This document shows, piece by piece, positions 1-7,261 of a stretch of DNA of 22,650 nt. A program made the position numbers and the translations under genes. The stretch is taken from NCBI GenBank assembly GCA_946481615.1, contig CAMLOR010000031.1, positions 1 to 22,650 on the forward strand. Reading direction: 5' to 3'. The notes under the pieces are model-generated. The model saw only the letters and a program-made list of their open reading frames with translations. It searched no databases and was not told the origin of the DNA. The DNA comes from an uncultured Aquimonas sp. Lineage in GTDB: Bacteria > Pseudomonadota > Gammaproteobacteria > Xanthomonadales > Xanthomonadaceae. Numbering within the stretch: the first letter of the stretch is position 1; each line of letters opens with the position of its first letter.

Positions 1-59
1 TTCGAACCTACGACCTATTGATTAAGAGTCAACTGCTCTACCAACTGAGCTAACGACCC
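1..59 (-). tRNA. tRNA-Lys (anticodon CTT), cut at the window edge
   Basis: Read on the minus strand, the 5' end GGGTCGTTAGCTCAGTTGG is the classic lysine tRNA acceptor and D arm. The anticodon stem TTGA/TCAA carries the loop CTCTTAA, so the anticodon is CTT (AAG codons). The T arm begins GTAGGTTCGAA and the 3' end lies outside the window. It is the last visible member of the leftward Pro-Arg-His-Lys tRNA operon. Confidence 0.95.
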
Positions 60-116
60 ATTTTCTACATGCCGCCGGGAGCGGCTGCGAGCGGGCATTA
101 TGCCGCATCGCGGGAC

Positions 117-194
117 TGGGGTGGAAGACGGGACTCGAACCCGCGACCCTCGGAATCACAATCCGATGCTCTAACCAACTGAGCTACATCCACC
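117..194 (-). tRNA. tRNA-His (anticodon GTG)
   Basis: On the minus strand this starts GGTGGATGTAGCTCAGTTGG. The anticodon loop TTGTGAT gives anticodon GTG, with stem TCGGA/TCCGA. The extra 5' G at 194 faces discriminator C at 120, the identity pair of histidine tRNAs, and CCA is encoded at 117-119. One acceptor pair (U6:U67) appears mismatched. It lies 29 nt after tRNA-Arg in the same operon. Confidence 0.96.
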
Positions 195-223
195 GTTGTT
201 TCGTTTGCGCGCCGATCGGCGGT

Positions 224-300
224 TGGCGCGCCCGACAGGAATCGAACCTGTAACCGCCGGCTTAGAAGGCCGGTGCTCTATCCGGTTGAGCTACGGGCGC
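224..300 (-). tRNA. tRNA-Arg (anticodon TCT)
   Basis: On the minus strand this starts GCGCCCGTAGCTCAACCGG. The acceptor GCGCCCG pairs perfectly with CGGGCGC. The anticodon stem CCGGC/GCCGG has loop CTTCTAA, so the anticodon is TCT (AGA codons). The T arm is ACAGGTTCGATTCCTGT. The discriminator is G and CCA is encoded at 224-226. Confidence 0.96.
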
Positions 301-316
301 TCGACCGCGTGGAACG

Positions 317-393
317 TGGTCGGGGTAGAGGGATTCGAACCCCCGACCCTCTGCTCCCAAAGCAGATGCGCTACCAGACTGCGCTATACCCCG
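317..393 (-). tRNA. tRNA-Pro (anticodon TGG)
   Basis: On the minus strand this starts CGGGGTATAGCGCAGTCTGG, a typical proline tRNA. The acceptor CGGGGTA pairs with TACCCCG. The anticodon stem TCTGC/GCAGA has loop TTTGGGA, so the anticodon is TGG. The discriminator is A and CCA is encoded at 317-319. It is the first gene of the tRNA operon and lies 9 nt downstream of a GC-rich hairpin. Confidence 0.96.
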
Positions 394-402
394 GTAAAGC
401 GT

Positions 403-426
403 CGCACCCCCGTTTCCGGGGGTGCG
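403..426 (-). other. perfect 10-bp stem-loop between the peptidase gene and tRNA-Pro
   Basis: CGCACCCCCG (403-412) and CGGGGGTGCG (417-426) form an uninterrupted 10-bp stem with a TTTC loop. It lies 31 nt past the stop of the M35 peptidase gene and 9 nt before tRNA-Pro, both leftward. Only a short CTTTA follows, so it is not a textbook U-tract terminator. If the promoter at 437-466 is real, tRNA transcription must pass through it, which suggests a leaky terminator for the peptidase mRNA or a processing or leader stem for the tRNA precursor. Confidence 0.6.
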
Positions 427-436
427 AGGGGCGTGC

Positions 437-466
437 ATGTTACGGCCGAAGGGCCCGTCAGTTCAA
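437..466 (-). promoter_or_regulatory. predicted sigma70 promoter of the tRNA operon
   Basis: On the minus strand TTGAAC (466-461) is followed after 18 nt by TAACAT (442-437). The predicted start is near 430, 37 nt upstream of tRNA-Pro. The -35 hexamer is formed by the last two sense codons (TTG AAC) of the M35 peptidase gene, so the promoter overlaps that gene's 3' end. It is the best -35/-10 pair I see in front of the tRNAs. Confidence 0.55.
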
Positions 467-1513
467 GGACGGCGTGTTCTCGCCGAAGTATTCGTGCGAG
501 TCGGCGTTCCTGATCGCCTTCTTGGGCTGGTTGGCCAGGCGCTTGCAGGCGGTCTGGCCGTAAGCGAGGTCGTCCGTGTTGGCCACGACGTCGAAGTGGC
601 TGACTTCGTGAATCGTGGTGCCGCCCTTCGAATCGGTGCCCGAGGTCGGGGCGTTCCAGTAGGCGTTGCACAGGTGGATGTTGTACGGCTGGTTCGGATA
701 GACGTAGGCGTAGGCCGAATCCGTGCAATCGCAGTGGAAGGTCAGCGGCTTGTTGTTGAGCGCATCGCCGATCGCCGTGAAATGGCTCTTGACGGTGTTG
801 TAGTTCGACGAGGTGTAGCTGCCGAACCAGGTCGTGTAGCGCGGGCCGCGCGTGCCGGCCGCGAGGTATGAATTGGCCGAGGCCGACATCGATTTGGCGG
901 CGGTGAGGCCGCTGGAGATCGAGCTCTGGCGCGTGGTCGAGCAGCCCACATAGCTGACCGAACCGGCCTTCTGCAGGTTCAGCACGCCGTACTTCTCGTA
1001 TTCGGGCAGCGCGCCGCCGTCGACGTAGACGTACAGGATGTCCGAGCGCTGGTCCTGGTCGTTCAATGCCTCGATGCGCTCGCCGCGCCCCTTGGGCTTG
1101 ACCTGGAAGGCGTCGTGGAAGTGGCTGACGGCCTGCACGGCGTAGTGGCCGGCCTTGGGCATCGCGTAGTAGGCGCTCAGTTCGACGTCGACGCTGAGCG
1201 ATTGGCCGGCCTTGATCTCGATGTAGTCGGAGGCCTGCGGCAAGCCGCGCTTGTAGTGGCGGCCGACGTATTCGGCGGTGCCCTGGTCGCCGCGCACGTC
1301 GAACAGGTCGTCCTGCACGCCGCGCAGCGGGGTTTCCCAGGCCAGCACCAGCATGTCGACCCGGTTCGGATTGCTGATCGTGTAGCGCACGCTGCCGGTG
1401 CCGGCCTGGGCCTTGTCGGCCGAGAGCGTCACGCGCAACGGTTCGGCGCTGGCCACACCCGTGGCCAACAGCGCCAGCGCGATGCCGGCGGCGAGATTCT
1501 TCACAGACTTCAT
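458..1513 (-). CDS. secreted M35-family (deuterolysin/aspzincin) metalloendopeptidase
   Basis: A 351-aa preprotein predicted to be an extracellular zinc endopeptidase of family M35, probably of the peptidyl-Lys type (as in Aeromonas AsaP1/EprA1). Residues 1-23 are a signal peptide ending GVASA before EPLRV. The N-terminal part looks like the propeptide region of this group. The catalytic motif is HEVSH at 302-306, followed by NTDDLAYG at 312-319, which matches the aspzincin H-E-x-x-H plus GTxDxxYG pattern with D315 as likely third zinc ligand. Several Cys residues in the C-terminal half (VGCST, HCDC, HLCN, TACK) could form disulfides. The start ATG at 1513 is the one that gives the signal peptide; GGGGA lies a few bases upstream. 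A Clp/CRP-like site lies 55 nt upstream. The stop codon overlaps the promoter of the tRNA operon. Confidence 0.9.
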   Translation of the reverse strand: MKSVKNLAAGIALALLATGVASAEPLRVTLSADKAQAGTGSVRYTISNPNRVDMLVLAWETPLRGVQDDLFDVRGDQGTAEYVGRHYKRGLPQASDYIEIKAGQSLSVDVELSAYYAMPKAGHYAVQAVSHFHDAFQVKPKGRGERIEALNDQDQRSDILYVYVDGGALPEYEKYGVLNLQKAGSVSYVGCSTTRQSSISSGLTAAKSMSASANSYLAAGTRGPRYTTWFGSYTSSNYNTVKSHFTAIGDALNNKPLTFHCDCTDSAYAYVYPNQPYNIHLCNAYWNAPTSGTDSKGGTTIHEVSHFDVVANTDDLAYGQTACKRLANQPKKAIRNADSHEYFGENTPSLN

Positions 1514-1567
1514 GCGTTCGTCCCCAACGATGAGTGATTGCGCCACTCCCCTGAACCTCCCCCGTAG

Positions 1568-1583
1568 CGTGACGCGGATCACA
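1568..1583. promoter_or_regulatory. CRP/Clp-type operator between divergent genes
   Basis: Read on the minus strand the site is TGTGA-TCCGCG-TCACG, nine of ten positions of the CRP-family consensus TGTGA-N6-TCACA. It lies in the 150-nt region between the M35 peptidase (minus) and the small tail-anchored protein (plus). In xanthomonads the CRP homologue Clp controls extracellular protease genes, so peptidase regulation by a Clp-like protein is a reasonable inference. Confidence 0.6.
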
Positions 1584-1651
1584 GGGGCAGCGCACGCTAA
1601 CGGCCGCCTGCGATCCGCGGCAATGTGCAGCGCAACAAAAACCGGATCGGC

Positions 1652-1657
1652 TACCCT
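1652..1657 (+). promoter_or_regulatory. -10 box TACCCT placed for a leaderless mRNA
   Basis: The -10-like TACCCT in the context GGCTACCCTCCG is separated by 6 nt from the GTG at 1664. Transcription would therefore start at about the first base of the coding region. The same arrangement recurs at several genes in the window and was used to choose the GTG start. No clear -35 box is seen. Confidence 0.4.
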
Positions 1658-1663
1658 CCGTCC

Positions 1664-2089
1664 GTGGACATCGCCCTGCTTCCCGCAACTCCCGTCGAAG
1701 GCGGCCAGCTCACGGCACGCCTGGAAGGCCCGTTCGCGCAGCCGGCACCGCTGTTGACCCTGCAGCTCGAGGGCAACCAGCTGATCGCGAGCGTCTATTC
1801 GGAAGACTTCGTGTATCCCAACCTGCCGCCGGTGCCGGCCGTGCAGGCCACGATCGCGGCCCCGCCGGCCGGCGACTACGTGCTGGTGGTGCGCGGCTGC
1901 GGCGGCAATCCCCCGCCGCCCGCGCCGATGTGCGCGATCGTCTCGCAGCAGGGATTCGTGGTGGCCGAAGCCTTTTCCATCCCGGCCACCGATGCATGGG
2001 CGGCCGGCGCGCTGGTGCTGGCGGTAGCCGCGCTGGCGGCTCAGCGCATCGAACGCGCCTTGACCGCGCGCGAACGGTTGCGCGTGTAG
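1664..2089 (+). CDS. small Ig-like protein with C-terminal membrane anchor and no signal peptide
   Basis: 141 aa from the GTG start; the frame is open further upstream to an ATG at 1625, but the -10 box at 1652-1657 would lie inside that longer version. The body (residues 1-110) resembles the beta-rich Ig-like domains of small xanthomonad exported proteins (PATPVEGGQLTARLEG, then APPAGDYVLVVRGCGG), with two Cys. The C-terminus has IPATDAWAAGALVLAVAAL followed by a basic run (AAQRIERALTARERLR). This is the layout of the IPTL-CTERM class of sorting signals: I-P, a nearby W, one hydrophobic helix, then Arg. It is oddly without an N-terminal signal peptide, so it may be tail-anchored or may have lost its export signal. 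Its last 49 nt overlap the convergent methyltransferase gene. Function unknown. Confidence 0.6.
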   Translation: MDIALLPATPVEGGQLTARLEGPFAQPAPLLTLQLEGNQLIASVYSEDFVYPNLPPVPAVQATIAAPPAGDYVLVVRGCGGNPPPPAPMCAIVSQQGFVVAEAFSIPATDAWAAGALVLAVAALAAQRIERALTARERLRV

Positions 2090-2685
2090 ACGTACACCGT
2101 CGCCGGGGGCATGTTCCACCAGGCGAAATTGCCGCGGCGCGCGTTCAGCTCGAGCGCGGCCAGCACTTCCTTGGCCACGGGCGAAGCCGGGCCGTAGGTG
2201 AACTGGATCAGGCGGCCGTCCGGCCGCAGCACGTCGAACGCGGCCTCGACGATCGCCTGCTGGGTGGGCTTGGGCATCGAGAGCAGACCCAGACCGGAGA
2301 TGACCGCGTCGGCCTTGCCGTCGTCGAGAAACCCGACGCGACGCGCCACCGAGGGCAGGTCGCGCGCATCGGCACACACCACATGGCTCTGCGGAAAGCG
2401 CTGGCGCAGGTGATGATGCAGTTCCTCGTTGAGCTCGAGCACCAGCAGGTGGTCGGGCGCGATGCCGTGCTCGAGCAGGGCCTCGGTGAACACCCCCGTG
2501 CCGCCGCCCAGCTCCACGACGCGCCGGGTATCGGGCGGCAGCTCCGAGACCATCTGGCGCGCCAGCTGGCGGCTCGAAGGGGTGATGGCGGCCACCGCCA
2601 GCGGGTTCTTCAGCCATTGGCGGAAGAAGGTCCAGCCGGGTGCGTCGGAAACGGGGCGCGAGGCGGCGCGGGTCTTGTGGCTCAT
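2041..2685 (-). CDS. PmtA-like class I SAM-dependent methyltransferase (phospholipid N-methyltransferase family)
   Basis: 214 aa, cytosolic or membrane-associated. The family (class I, with KsgA-like fold) includes PmtA enzymes that methylate phosphatidylethanolamine towards phosphatidylcholine; the substrate here is inferred from the family. SAM-binding motif I is VVELGGGTGVF (56-66). Acidic motif II is LLVLELNEEL, and DAVISGLGLLSM is the motif IV region. The N-terminal FRQWLKNPLAVAAITPSSR (21-39) is the conserved opening of this group. The ATG at 2685 is the first in-frame start after the -10 box TACACT at 2697-2692 and would give a leaderless message. The gene is divergent from the DUF6491-like gene (72-nt gap) and convergent, with a 49-nt overlap, with the small anchored protein. 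Confidence 0.8.
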   Translation of the reverse strand: MSHKTRAASRPVSDAPGWTFFRQWLKNPLAVAAITPSSRQLARQMVSELPPDTRRVVELGGGTGVFTEALLEHGIAPDHLLVLELNEELHHHLRQRFPQSHVVCADARDLPSVARRVGFLDDGKADAVISGLGLLSMPKPTQQAIVEAAFDVLRPDGRLIQFTYGPASPVAKEVLAALELNARRGNFAWWNMPPATVYVYTRNRSRAVKARSMR

Positions 2686-2691
2686 GGGCGG

Positions 2692-2697
2692 AGTGTA
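2692..2697 (-). promoter_or_regulatory. -10 box TACACT of the methyltransferase gene
   Basis: On the minus strand AAGTTACACTCCGCCCATG holds TACACT with exactly 6 nt to the ATG at 2685. A start site about 7 nt beyond the -10 box falls on the start codon, so the mRNA would be leaderless. There is no Shine-Dalgarno sequence in the 6-nt gap. Confidence 0.5.
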
Positions 2698-2757
2698 ACT
2701 TGCGACCCGGCGTCCCTGCCCCACGTCTGTAGTGGAAACTTCCCTGCGAGGCACGCC

Positions 2758-3171
2758 ATGAAGAGTCTGCTGCTGCTAGTCGCCCTGGCCGCCGTCCCGG
2801 CCGCGGCCCAGGAACCGTTGCGCCCGATGTCGGCCTGCCTGGACCCGGACCGCTCCCGCGGCTGGCACCTGATCGATTCCGACGAAATCCTGGTGGACGC
2901 CGGCCGCCAGAAATTCCATCTGACGCTGGCCCCGGCCTGCACCGATCTGAACTACACCCATGCCATCGCCTTCCGCTCGGGCGACGGCTTCGGCCGCGTT
3001 TGCGGCGGCCCGCTCGATACGCTGGAGATGCCCGGCCGCGCGCTGATCGGCGTGCCCTGCCGCATCGTCAAGGTGACACCGCTGACCAAGGAGCAATACA
3101 AGGCGCGCATGAACGACGAGCCCCCAAAGGGCAAGGTCGAAGTGCGCGAGGAAGCGCCCGCTCAGCGCTGA
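2758..3171 (+). CDS. exported DUF6491-like protein
   Basis: 137 aa with a signal peptide ([18 protein letters not shown], cleavage likely after the A-A-A-Q region). The mature part has four Cys (SACLD, PACTD, RVCGG, VPCRI), consistent with two disulfides in a small periplasmic domain. The pattern CLDPDR...W..ID....LVDAG....F...L...C resembles DUF6491 proteins of Lysobacterales, which have no known activity. The C-terminal tail is charged. The start ATG has a GAGG Shine-Dalgarno 6 nt upstream. The gene ends with a 10-nt tail-to-tail overlap with rlmL. Confidence 0.75.
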   Translation: MKSLLLLVALAAVPAAAQEPLRPMSACLDPDRSRGWHLIDSDEILVDAGRQKFHLTLAPACTDLNYTHAIAFRSGDGFGRVCGGPLDTLEMPGRALIGVPCRIVKVTPLTKEQYKARMNDEPPKGKVEVREEAPAQR

Positions 3172-5309
3172 CGGAATTCCCAGGCCCGGTGGATGCGGGC
3201 ATCGCGCTGGAAGTCCGGCGGGATGCTGGCGGCGGTGATGTCGCGCACGTCGAACTCCGCTTCCAGCGCCGGATCGAGCTTGAAGCGGCGGTAGTTGTTC
3301 GAGAACAGCAGCAGGCCGTCGCGCGCCAGCAATCGCATCGCGGTGCGCAATAGCGCGACGTGCTCGCGCTGCAGGTCGAAATCGTCGGCGCGGGCGGAAT
3401 TCGAGAAGGTCGGCGGGTCGACGAAGATCACGTCGTATTCGCCGCTCTCGGCGGCCAGCCATGCCATCGCATCGGCCTGCACCAGCCGATGGCGCGCGCC
3501 GCCGACCCCGTTCAGGGCGAGATTCTTCGCGGCCCAGTCCAGATACGTCGCGGAAAGATCGACGCTGGTCGTGAAGCGCGCGCCGCCCACCGCCGCCTGC
3601 ACCGTCACGGCGCCGGTGTAGCAGAACAGGTTGAGCACGCGCAGGTCGTCGCATTCGCGCGCCAGCCGCGCACGCAGCGGCCGATGGTCGAGGAACAGGC
3701 CGGTGTCGAGATAGTCGAAAAGGTTCACGCGCAGCAGCGCATCGCCTTCGCGCACGTGCAGGAACTCGCCGCGGCGATCGAGCCTGCCGTACTTTTCGCC
3801 GCCCTTGCCGCGCTGACGGGTCTTGAGCGCGACGCGCGCGCGCGGCAGTTCGAAGACTTCCATCGCCGCGCGCAGCAGATCGCCCAGGCGCTGCTTCTGC
3901 GTTTCCAGCGGGATGTCGGCCGGCGCCTGATATTCCTGCACGTGCAGCCAGGTCTGCGGCGGCGCGTCGGAGTTCTCCAGCGCGCCTTCGTAGACGTCGA
4001 TGGCGGCGGCGTACTCGGGGAGGTCGGCGTCGTAAGCCCGGAAGCAGGTGACGTTCTCGCGCGTGCGCCACTGCTTCGAACTGCGCAGGTTCTTGCGCAG
4101 GCGGTTCGCCACCATCTGCGCGCCGTCGGAAAGCGGGCGCGGCGCGCGCGGCGGCGCGTCCTTGTTCGATTCGATCTGGTCGACGCGGATCAGCGTGGTC
4201 TTGAGCGCACCGTTGTAGAGCACGTAGCGCTTGCTCACGCGCAAACCGAGCGCGCGTCCCAGCGCCTCGTCGCCCGTCAGCACCGCCGCGCGCCAGCCGG
4301 CGAACTGCTCGCGCAGCACGTGGCCGAACTCGCGGTAGAGCGTGGCGTCGGCCGCGAGGCGTTCGTCGTAGGGCGGATTGCACACGACGAGGCCGGGCGC
4401 CGAACCGGCCGGCGCATGCAGCGCCGCGATTTCGCCCGCGTGGAAGACAACATGGTTGCCGACCATGGCGACGCGTGCGTTCTTTTCCGAGGCTTCGATC
4501 GCGCGCGTATCCTGGTCGAATCCGAAGAACACAGGGCGCAATGCCGCCAGCCCGCGCTCGGCGCGCGCGCGCGCCTCCGCCAGCAGCGCGCGCCAGGTTT
4601 CCGCTTCGTGGCCACGCCAGCGCTGGAAACCGAAATAGGTGCGCTGCAGGCCCGGCGCGACGTCGGCCGCCATGCGCGCGCCCTCGATCAGCAGCGTGCC
4701 CGAACCGCACATCGGATCGAGCAGGCTGCCGCCATCGACGTAGGTCTGCGGCCAGCCGGCGCGCAGCAGCACGGCGCAGGCCAGCGTCTCCTTCAGCGGC
4801 GCGGCGCCCTGCGCCACGCGGTAGCCGCGCCGGTGCAGGCTGGTACCGGAAAGGTCGAGCGACAAGGTGGCGACGTCGCGCTTCACCGCCACGTTGATGC
4901 GCAGGTCGGGCTCTTCGGTATCGACCGAAGGGCGCTCGCCGGTGGCTTCGCGCAACTGATCGACGACGGCATCCTTCACGCGCTGCGCGGCGTAGCGATC
5001 GTGCGTGATCTGCGAAGCGAACAGGTTCACGTCGACGGCCAGCGTGCCGTCGGAATGCAGATGCCGTTGCCAGTCGACGGCCCGCACGCCGTGATACAGC
5101 GCCGAATCGTCGGCCGCCTCGAACTCGGCCAGGAACAGCAGCACGCGGTTCGCCAGCCGCGACCACAGGCAAGCGCGGTAGGCGGCGGCGAGATCGCCCT
5201 CGAAATGCACGCCGGCCAGCGCCTCGCGCACTTCGCTCGCGCCCAGCGCGCGCAACTCGTCGACCAAGAGGTATTCCAGCCCCTTGGCGCAGGTGGCGAA
5301 GAGACGCAT
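3162..5309 (-). CDS. rlmL: 23S rRNA methyltransferase RlmKL (m2G2445 / m7G2069)
   Basis: 715 aa, close to the 702 aa of the bifunctional E. coli enzyme, which methylates N2 of G2445 (RlmL half) and N7 of G2069 (RlmK half) in 23S rRNA. The N-terminal THUMP region covers about residues 50-165. The RlmL methyltransferase follows with motif [11 protein letters not shown] (196-205) and catalytic NPPYDERL near 310. The C-terminal RlmK domain has LNLFCYTGA near 545 and [10 protein letters not shown] near 615. All key motifs are intact. It is the third gene of the MOSC-hydrolase-rlmL operon; its ATG shares one base with the stop of the hydrolase gene (TGATG), so translation is probably coupled. Confidence 0.96.
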   Translation of the reverse strand: MRLFATCAKGLEYLLVDELRALGASEVREALAGVHFEGDLAAAYRACLWSRLANRVLLFLAEFEAADDSALYHGVRAVDWQRHLHSDGTLAVDVNLFASQITHDRYAAQRVKDAVVDQLREATGERPSVDTEEPDLRINVAVKRDVATLSLDLSGTSLHRRGYRVAQGAAPLKETLACAVLLRAGWPQTYVDGGSLLDPMCGSGTLLIEGARMAADVAPGLQRTYFGFQRWRGHEAETWRALLAEARARAERGLAALRPVFFGFDQDTRAIEASEKNARVAMVGNHVVFHAGEIAALHAPAGSAPGLVVCNPPYDERLAADATLYREFGHVLREQFAGWRAAVLTGDEALGRALGLRVSKRYVLYNGALKTTLIRVDQIESNKDAPPRAPRPLSDGAQMVANRLRKNLRSSKQWRTRENVTCFRAYDADLPEYAAAIDVYEGALENSDAPPQTWLHVQEYQAPADIPLETQKQRLGDLLRAAMEVFELPRARVALKTRQRGKGGEKYGRLDRRGEFLHVREGDALLRVNLFDYLDTGLFLDHRPLRARLARECDDLRVLNLFCYTGAVTVQAAVGGARFTTSVDLSATYLDWAAKNLALNGVGGARHRLVQADAMAWLAAESGEYDVIFVDPPTFSNSARADDFDLQREHVALLRTAMRLLARDGLLLFSNNYRRFKLDPALEAEFDVRDITAASIPPDFQRDARIHRAWEFRQR

Positions 5310-5824
5310 CACTTCAACGCCGCGAGGAAGCGTCCGAATTCTTCCGCGCAGAATTCGACGTGGCTGGCCAGGCGATGGCTGTCGTCGACGAGGATGAGCC
5401 GATCGTTGCGCACCTGCGCCCAGCGCACCACGTCGCCGGCCGGAATCAGTTCGTCGTCCCAGCCGTGGATGACGGTGGTGGGCAGCAGTTCGGCATCGAG
5501 CGACTGCGGATAACCCTCGAGCACCACGGGCGGCGCCATCAGGAACAGGCCCACGCATTCGACTTCGAGCGTGGCCAGCGCGCTGATGAAGGCGCCCATG
5601 CTCGACCCGGCCAGCACCAGCGGCTTGGCCGCAGCCTGCGCACGATCGACGAGGCGTTCGAGGCGCGCGCTCACTTCCGCGATGTCGCGCCGCGCATCGA
5701 TGTCGGAATAGTCGGGCCGCTCGCTGGTCCAGCCCAGCGACTCGGCCGCGCGCGCCAGCGCGCTGACCTTGGTGGCCTCGGGGCTGCTGTCGAGCCCATG
5801 CGAAAGGATGACGTGGCCGCGCAT
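5309..5824 (-). CDS. small alpha/beta-fold hydrolase (YqiA/YcfP-like)
   Basis: 171 aa, soluble. It starts [16 protein letters not shown], where HGLDSSP is the oxyanion-hole region of compact esterase-like hydrolases. The nucleophile elbow is GSSMG (S75), the acid is D124 in HGWDDELIP, and the His is H150 in DDSHRLA. A full triad in about 170 residues fits the YqiA/YcfP-type families; the natural substrate is unknown. It sits between the MOSC gene (TGAAATG, 1-nt gap) and rlmL (1-nt overlap), so the three are one transcription unit. The ATG at 5824 begins directly at the first beta strand, as expected for this family. Confidence 0.85.
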   Translation of the reverse strand: MRGHVILSHGLDSSPEATKVSALARAAESLGWTSERPDYSDIDARRDIAEVSARLERLVDRAQAAAKPLVLAGSSMGAFISALATLEVECVGLFLMAPPVVLEGYPQSLDAELLPTTVIHGWDDELIPAGDVVRWAQVRNDRLILVDDSHRLASHVEFCAEEFGRFLAALK

Positions 5825-5825
5825 T

Positions 5826-6332
5826 TCAGGATTCCTCGGTGAGCGGGACGACGACATCGCCCACGGCGATGCGGCCCCCTTCGATGATGCGAGCGGTGAT
5901 GCCGCCGTGGCCGCGCATCGCGTTGTAGCCGCCCTCGCCCAGCGCGGCTTCCATCCGCGAGCATGGATCGCAGGGCCCGGTGCCTTCGAGCGTCGCTTCG
6001 CCGACGCGGAAGCGCCGGCCGACCAGCGCCACCAGCGGCACGCCTTCGACGACGAGGTTCCTGCGCAGCGTTTCGGGCCGCACGTCGGAGAGACTGGCAA
6101 GACTCGCGATCGCCGGCAGATGCTCGGCCTGGATCAGCGTGACACCGCGCTTGCCGGTGCTGCTGCGCTTGAAACGATCGCCCACGAGACCGATGCCGGC
6201 GACCGCCTCGGCACTCTCGACCACGGTCATCGGCACTTCGCGCGCCGGACGCAGCCCGATCCAGCGCACCCGGCCCGGCTGCGCGAAGCGCGACATCAGT
6301 TGTCCGAGCGCGGAATCGCGAGGGAACGGCAT
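5826..6332 (-). CDS. MOSC domain protein
   Basis: 168 aa. MOSC domains are beta-barrel modules related to the C-terminus of molybdenum cofactor sulfurases and usually bind Moco, or transfer sulfur to it, through a conserved Cys. Here the segment GTGPCDPCSRME (118-127) holds C121 and C124, and GDRF (51-54) and RNLVVEG (91-97) match the conserved MOSC core. GHGGITARIIEGGRIAVGD closes the barrel. A second possible start is M13 (MSRFAQ). The ATG at 6332 lies 6 nt from a -10 box, so it probably starts a leaderless message. It is the first gene of the hydrolase-rlmL operon, divergent from the amidase gene. Confidence 0.88.
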   Translation of the reverse strand: MPFPRDSALGQLMSRFAQPGRVRWIGLRPAREVPMTVVESAEAVAGIGLVGDRFKRSSTGKRGVTLIQAEHLPAIASLASLSDVRPETLRRNLVVEGVPLVALVGRRFRVGEATLEGTGPCDPCSRMEAALGEGGYNAMRGHGGITARIIEGGRIAVGDVVVPLTEES

Positions 6333-6338
6333 GCACGA

Positions 6339-6348
6339 ATGCTACCAT
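6339..6348. promoter_or_regulatory. overlapping divergent -10 boxes of the MOSC and amidase genes
   Basis: The 10-bp sequence ATGCTACCAT holds TAGCAT on the minus strand (6344-6339), 6 nt before the MOSC ATG, and TACCAT on the plus strand (6343-6348), 10 nt before the amidase ATG. The two hexamers share the TA step at 6343-6344. Only one polymerase could open this DNA at a time, and both messages would have 0-4 nt leaders. Confidence 0.5.
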
Positions 6349-6358
6349 GCGGCCTCGC

Positions 6359-6907
6359 ATGGACATCCGCGCCTGGCCCCTGCCCTACGCCGATTCGCTC
6401 GAAGTGCGGCGCCTCGACGCCATCGACCTCGTCGTCATCCACTGCACCGAACTGCCCGACCTCGCGATGGCGCGCGACTACGGCGAACGCGTGCTCTACG
6501 ACGCCGGCACCGGCAACAGCGGCCACTTCTACATCGACCGCGACGGCAGCGTCTCGCAGTGGGTGCCGCTCGACCGCGTCGCGCATCACTGCCGCGGCTA
6601 CAACCCGCGCTCGGTGGGCATCGAACTGGTCAACACGGGGCGTTATCCGGACTGGTTCGATTCGCGGCGGCAGGAGATGAGCGAGCAATACCCCGAGGTG
6701 CAGATCGAAGCGCTGGTTCTCCTGCTGGGCGAATTGCGCAGGCTACTGCCGCCACTGCGCTTCATCGCCGGCCACGAGGACGTGGACATAGACAAGGTAC
6801 CGGCGAGCAATGATGCCGCGCTCGCCGTGCAACGCAAACGCGACCCCGGCCCTCGATTTCCGTGGCAGCACCTGGCATCGGTGGCGCTGCAGCGCGTGAG
6901 GCGTTGA
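6359..6907 (+). CDS. AmpD-type N-acetylmuramoyl-L-alanine amidase
   Basis: 182 aa, cytosolic (no signal peptide), amidase_2 family. Such enzymes are zinc amidases that cut the bond between MurNAc (or anhydroMurNAc) and the L-Ala of the stem peptide in muropeptide recycling. Zinc ligands are H28 (VVIHCTE), H139 (IAGHEDVD) and D162 (RDPGPRFPW). E89 lies in the conserved VGIELVN strand. A loop of about 20 residues (DIDKVPASNDAALAVQRK) lies between the second His and DPGP. An in-frame ATG at 6347 is also possible, but it is part of the -10 box TACCAT; the ATG at 6359 gives MDIRAWPLPY, the usual beginning of xanthomonad homologues as I remember them. Anhydro-muropeptide specificity is not provable from sequence. 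Confidence 0.88.
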   Translation: MDIRAWPLPYADSLEVRRLDAIDLVVIHCTELPDLAMARDYGERVLYDAGTGNSGHFYIDRDGSVSQWVPLDRVAHHCRGYNPRSVGIELVNTGRYPDWFDSRRQEMSEQYPEVQIEALVLLLGELRRLLPPLRFIAGHEDVDIDKVPASNDAALAVQRKRDPGPRFPWQHLASVALQRVRR

Positions 6908-6946
6908 GCAGTCGATTCCAGCGACCGTTGGCTTCGGGAGCCGGCG

Positions 6947-7261
6947 TCATTCGAATCCGTCGGAGAATATTCGGCCGGTCGGCCCAGTCCCCGCCGAGGG
7001 CACCCAGAAGCCGCCAATGACCCTGAAGCTTCCGCCGCTGGAAGGCTGCAGGGGATCGACGTCTGGCTGTCCGATCGTTCCTCTTACCTGATAGGTTCCA
7101 CCCTGCGAGGCGCCCCCTCCGGCACCGATCGTGTAGCGTGTTACTTCGGCAGCCAGCGACTTCGGTTCCGTCGTCGCGGCGGGAGCGAACGTCGATGCCG
7201 CAGCAGCGGCACCTCCCAGCATCAGGGCAGCAGCAGCCCACGGCCCGATGGTCACTGACAT
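6947..7261 (-). CDS. small secreted protein with C-terminal DGFE tail
   Basis: 104 aa. A hydrophobic, Ala-rich N-terminus (about residues 1-24, ending AAAAAST) looks like a signal peptide. The mature part is one short beta module (YTIGAGGGASQGGTYQVRG, then TIGQPD, then GGSFRVIGGFW), a unit seen repeatedly in bacterial exported proteins of unknown function. The protein ends GRIFSDGFE-stop, the tail motif shared with other exported proteins here. Its ATG lies inside the end of the upstream propeller gene: the stop of that gene (7252-7254) overlaps this reading frame by 10 nt, so the pair is one transcription unit with probable coupled translation. No enzymatic motif is visible. The longer open frame further upstream is only the shadow of the propeller gene. 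Confidence 0.7.
   Translation of the reverse strand: MSVTIGPWAAAALMLGGAAAAASTFAPAATTEPKSLAAEVTRYTIGAGGGASQGGTYQVRGTIGQPDVDPLQPSSGGSFRVIGGFWVPSAGTGPTGRIFSDGFE

Noticed and set aside
196..563. Open frames over the tRNA cluster
   Set aside because: They consist of translated tRNA antisense sequence; all four tRNAs fold and carry CCA or run off the edge.
1625..1663. ATG 1625 as start of the small anchored protein
   Set aside because: The first 13 codons do not form a signal peptide and would contain the -10 box; kept only as an alternative.
3360..5513. A 717-codon open frame on the plus strand opposite rlmL
   Set aside because: It is the antisense shadow of rlmL, whose motifs are complete.
6347..6358. 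ATG 6347 as start of the amidase
   Set aside because: It is embedded in the predicted -10 box TACCAT, and the later ATG gives the usual family N-terminus.
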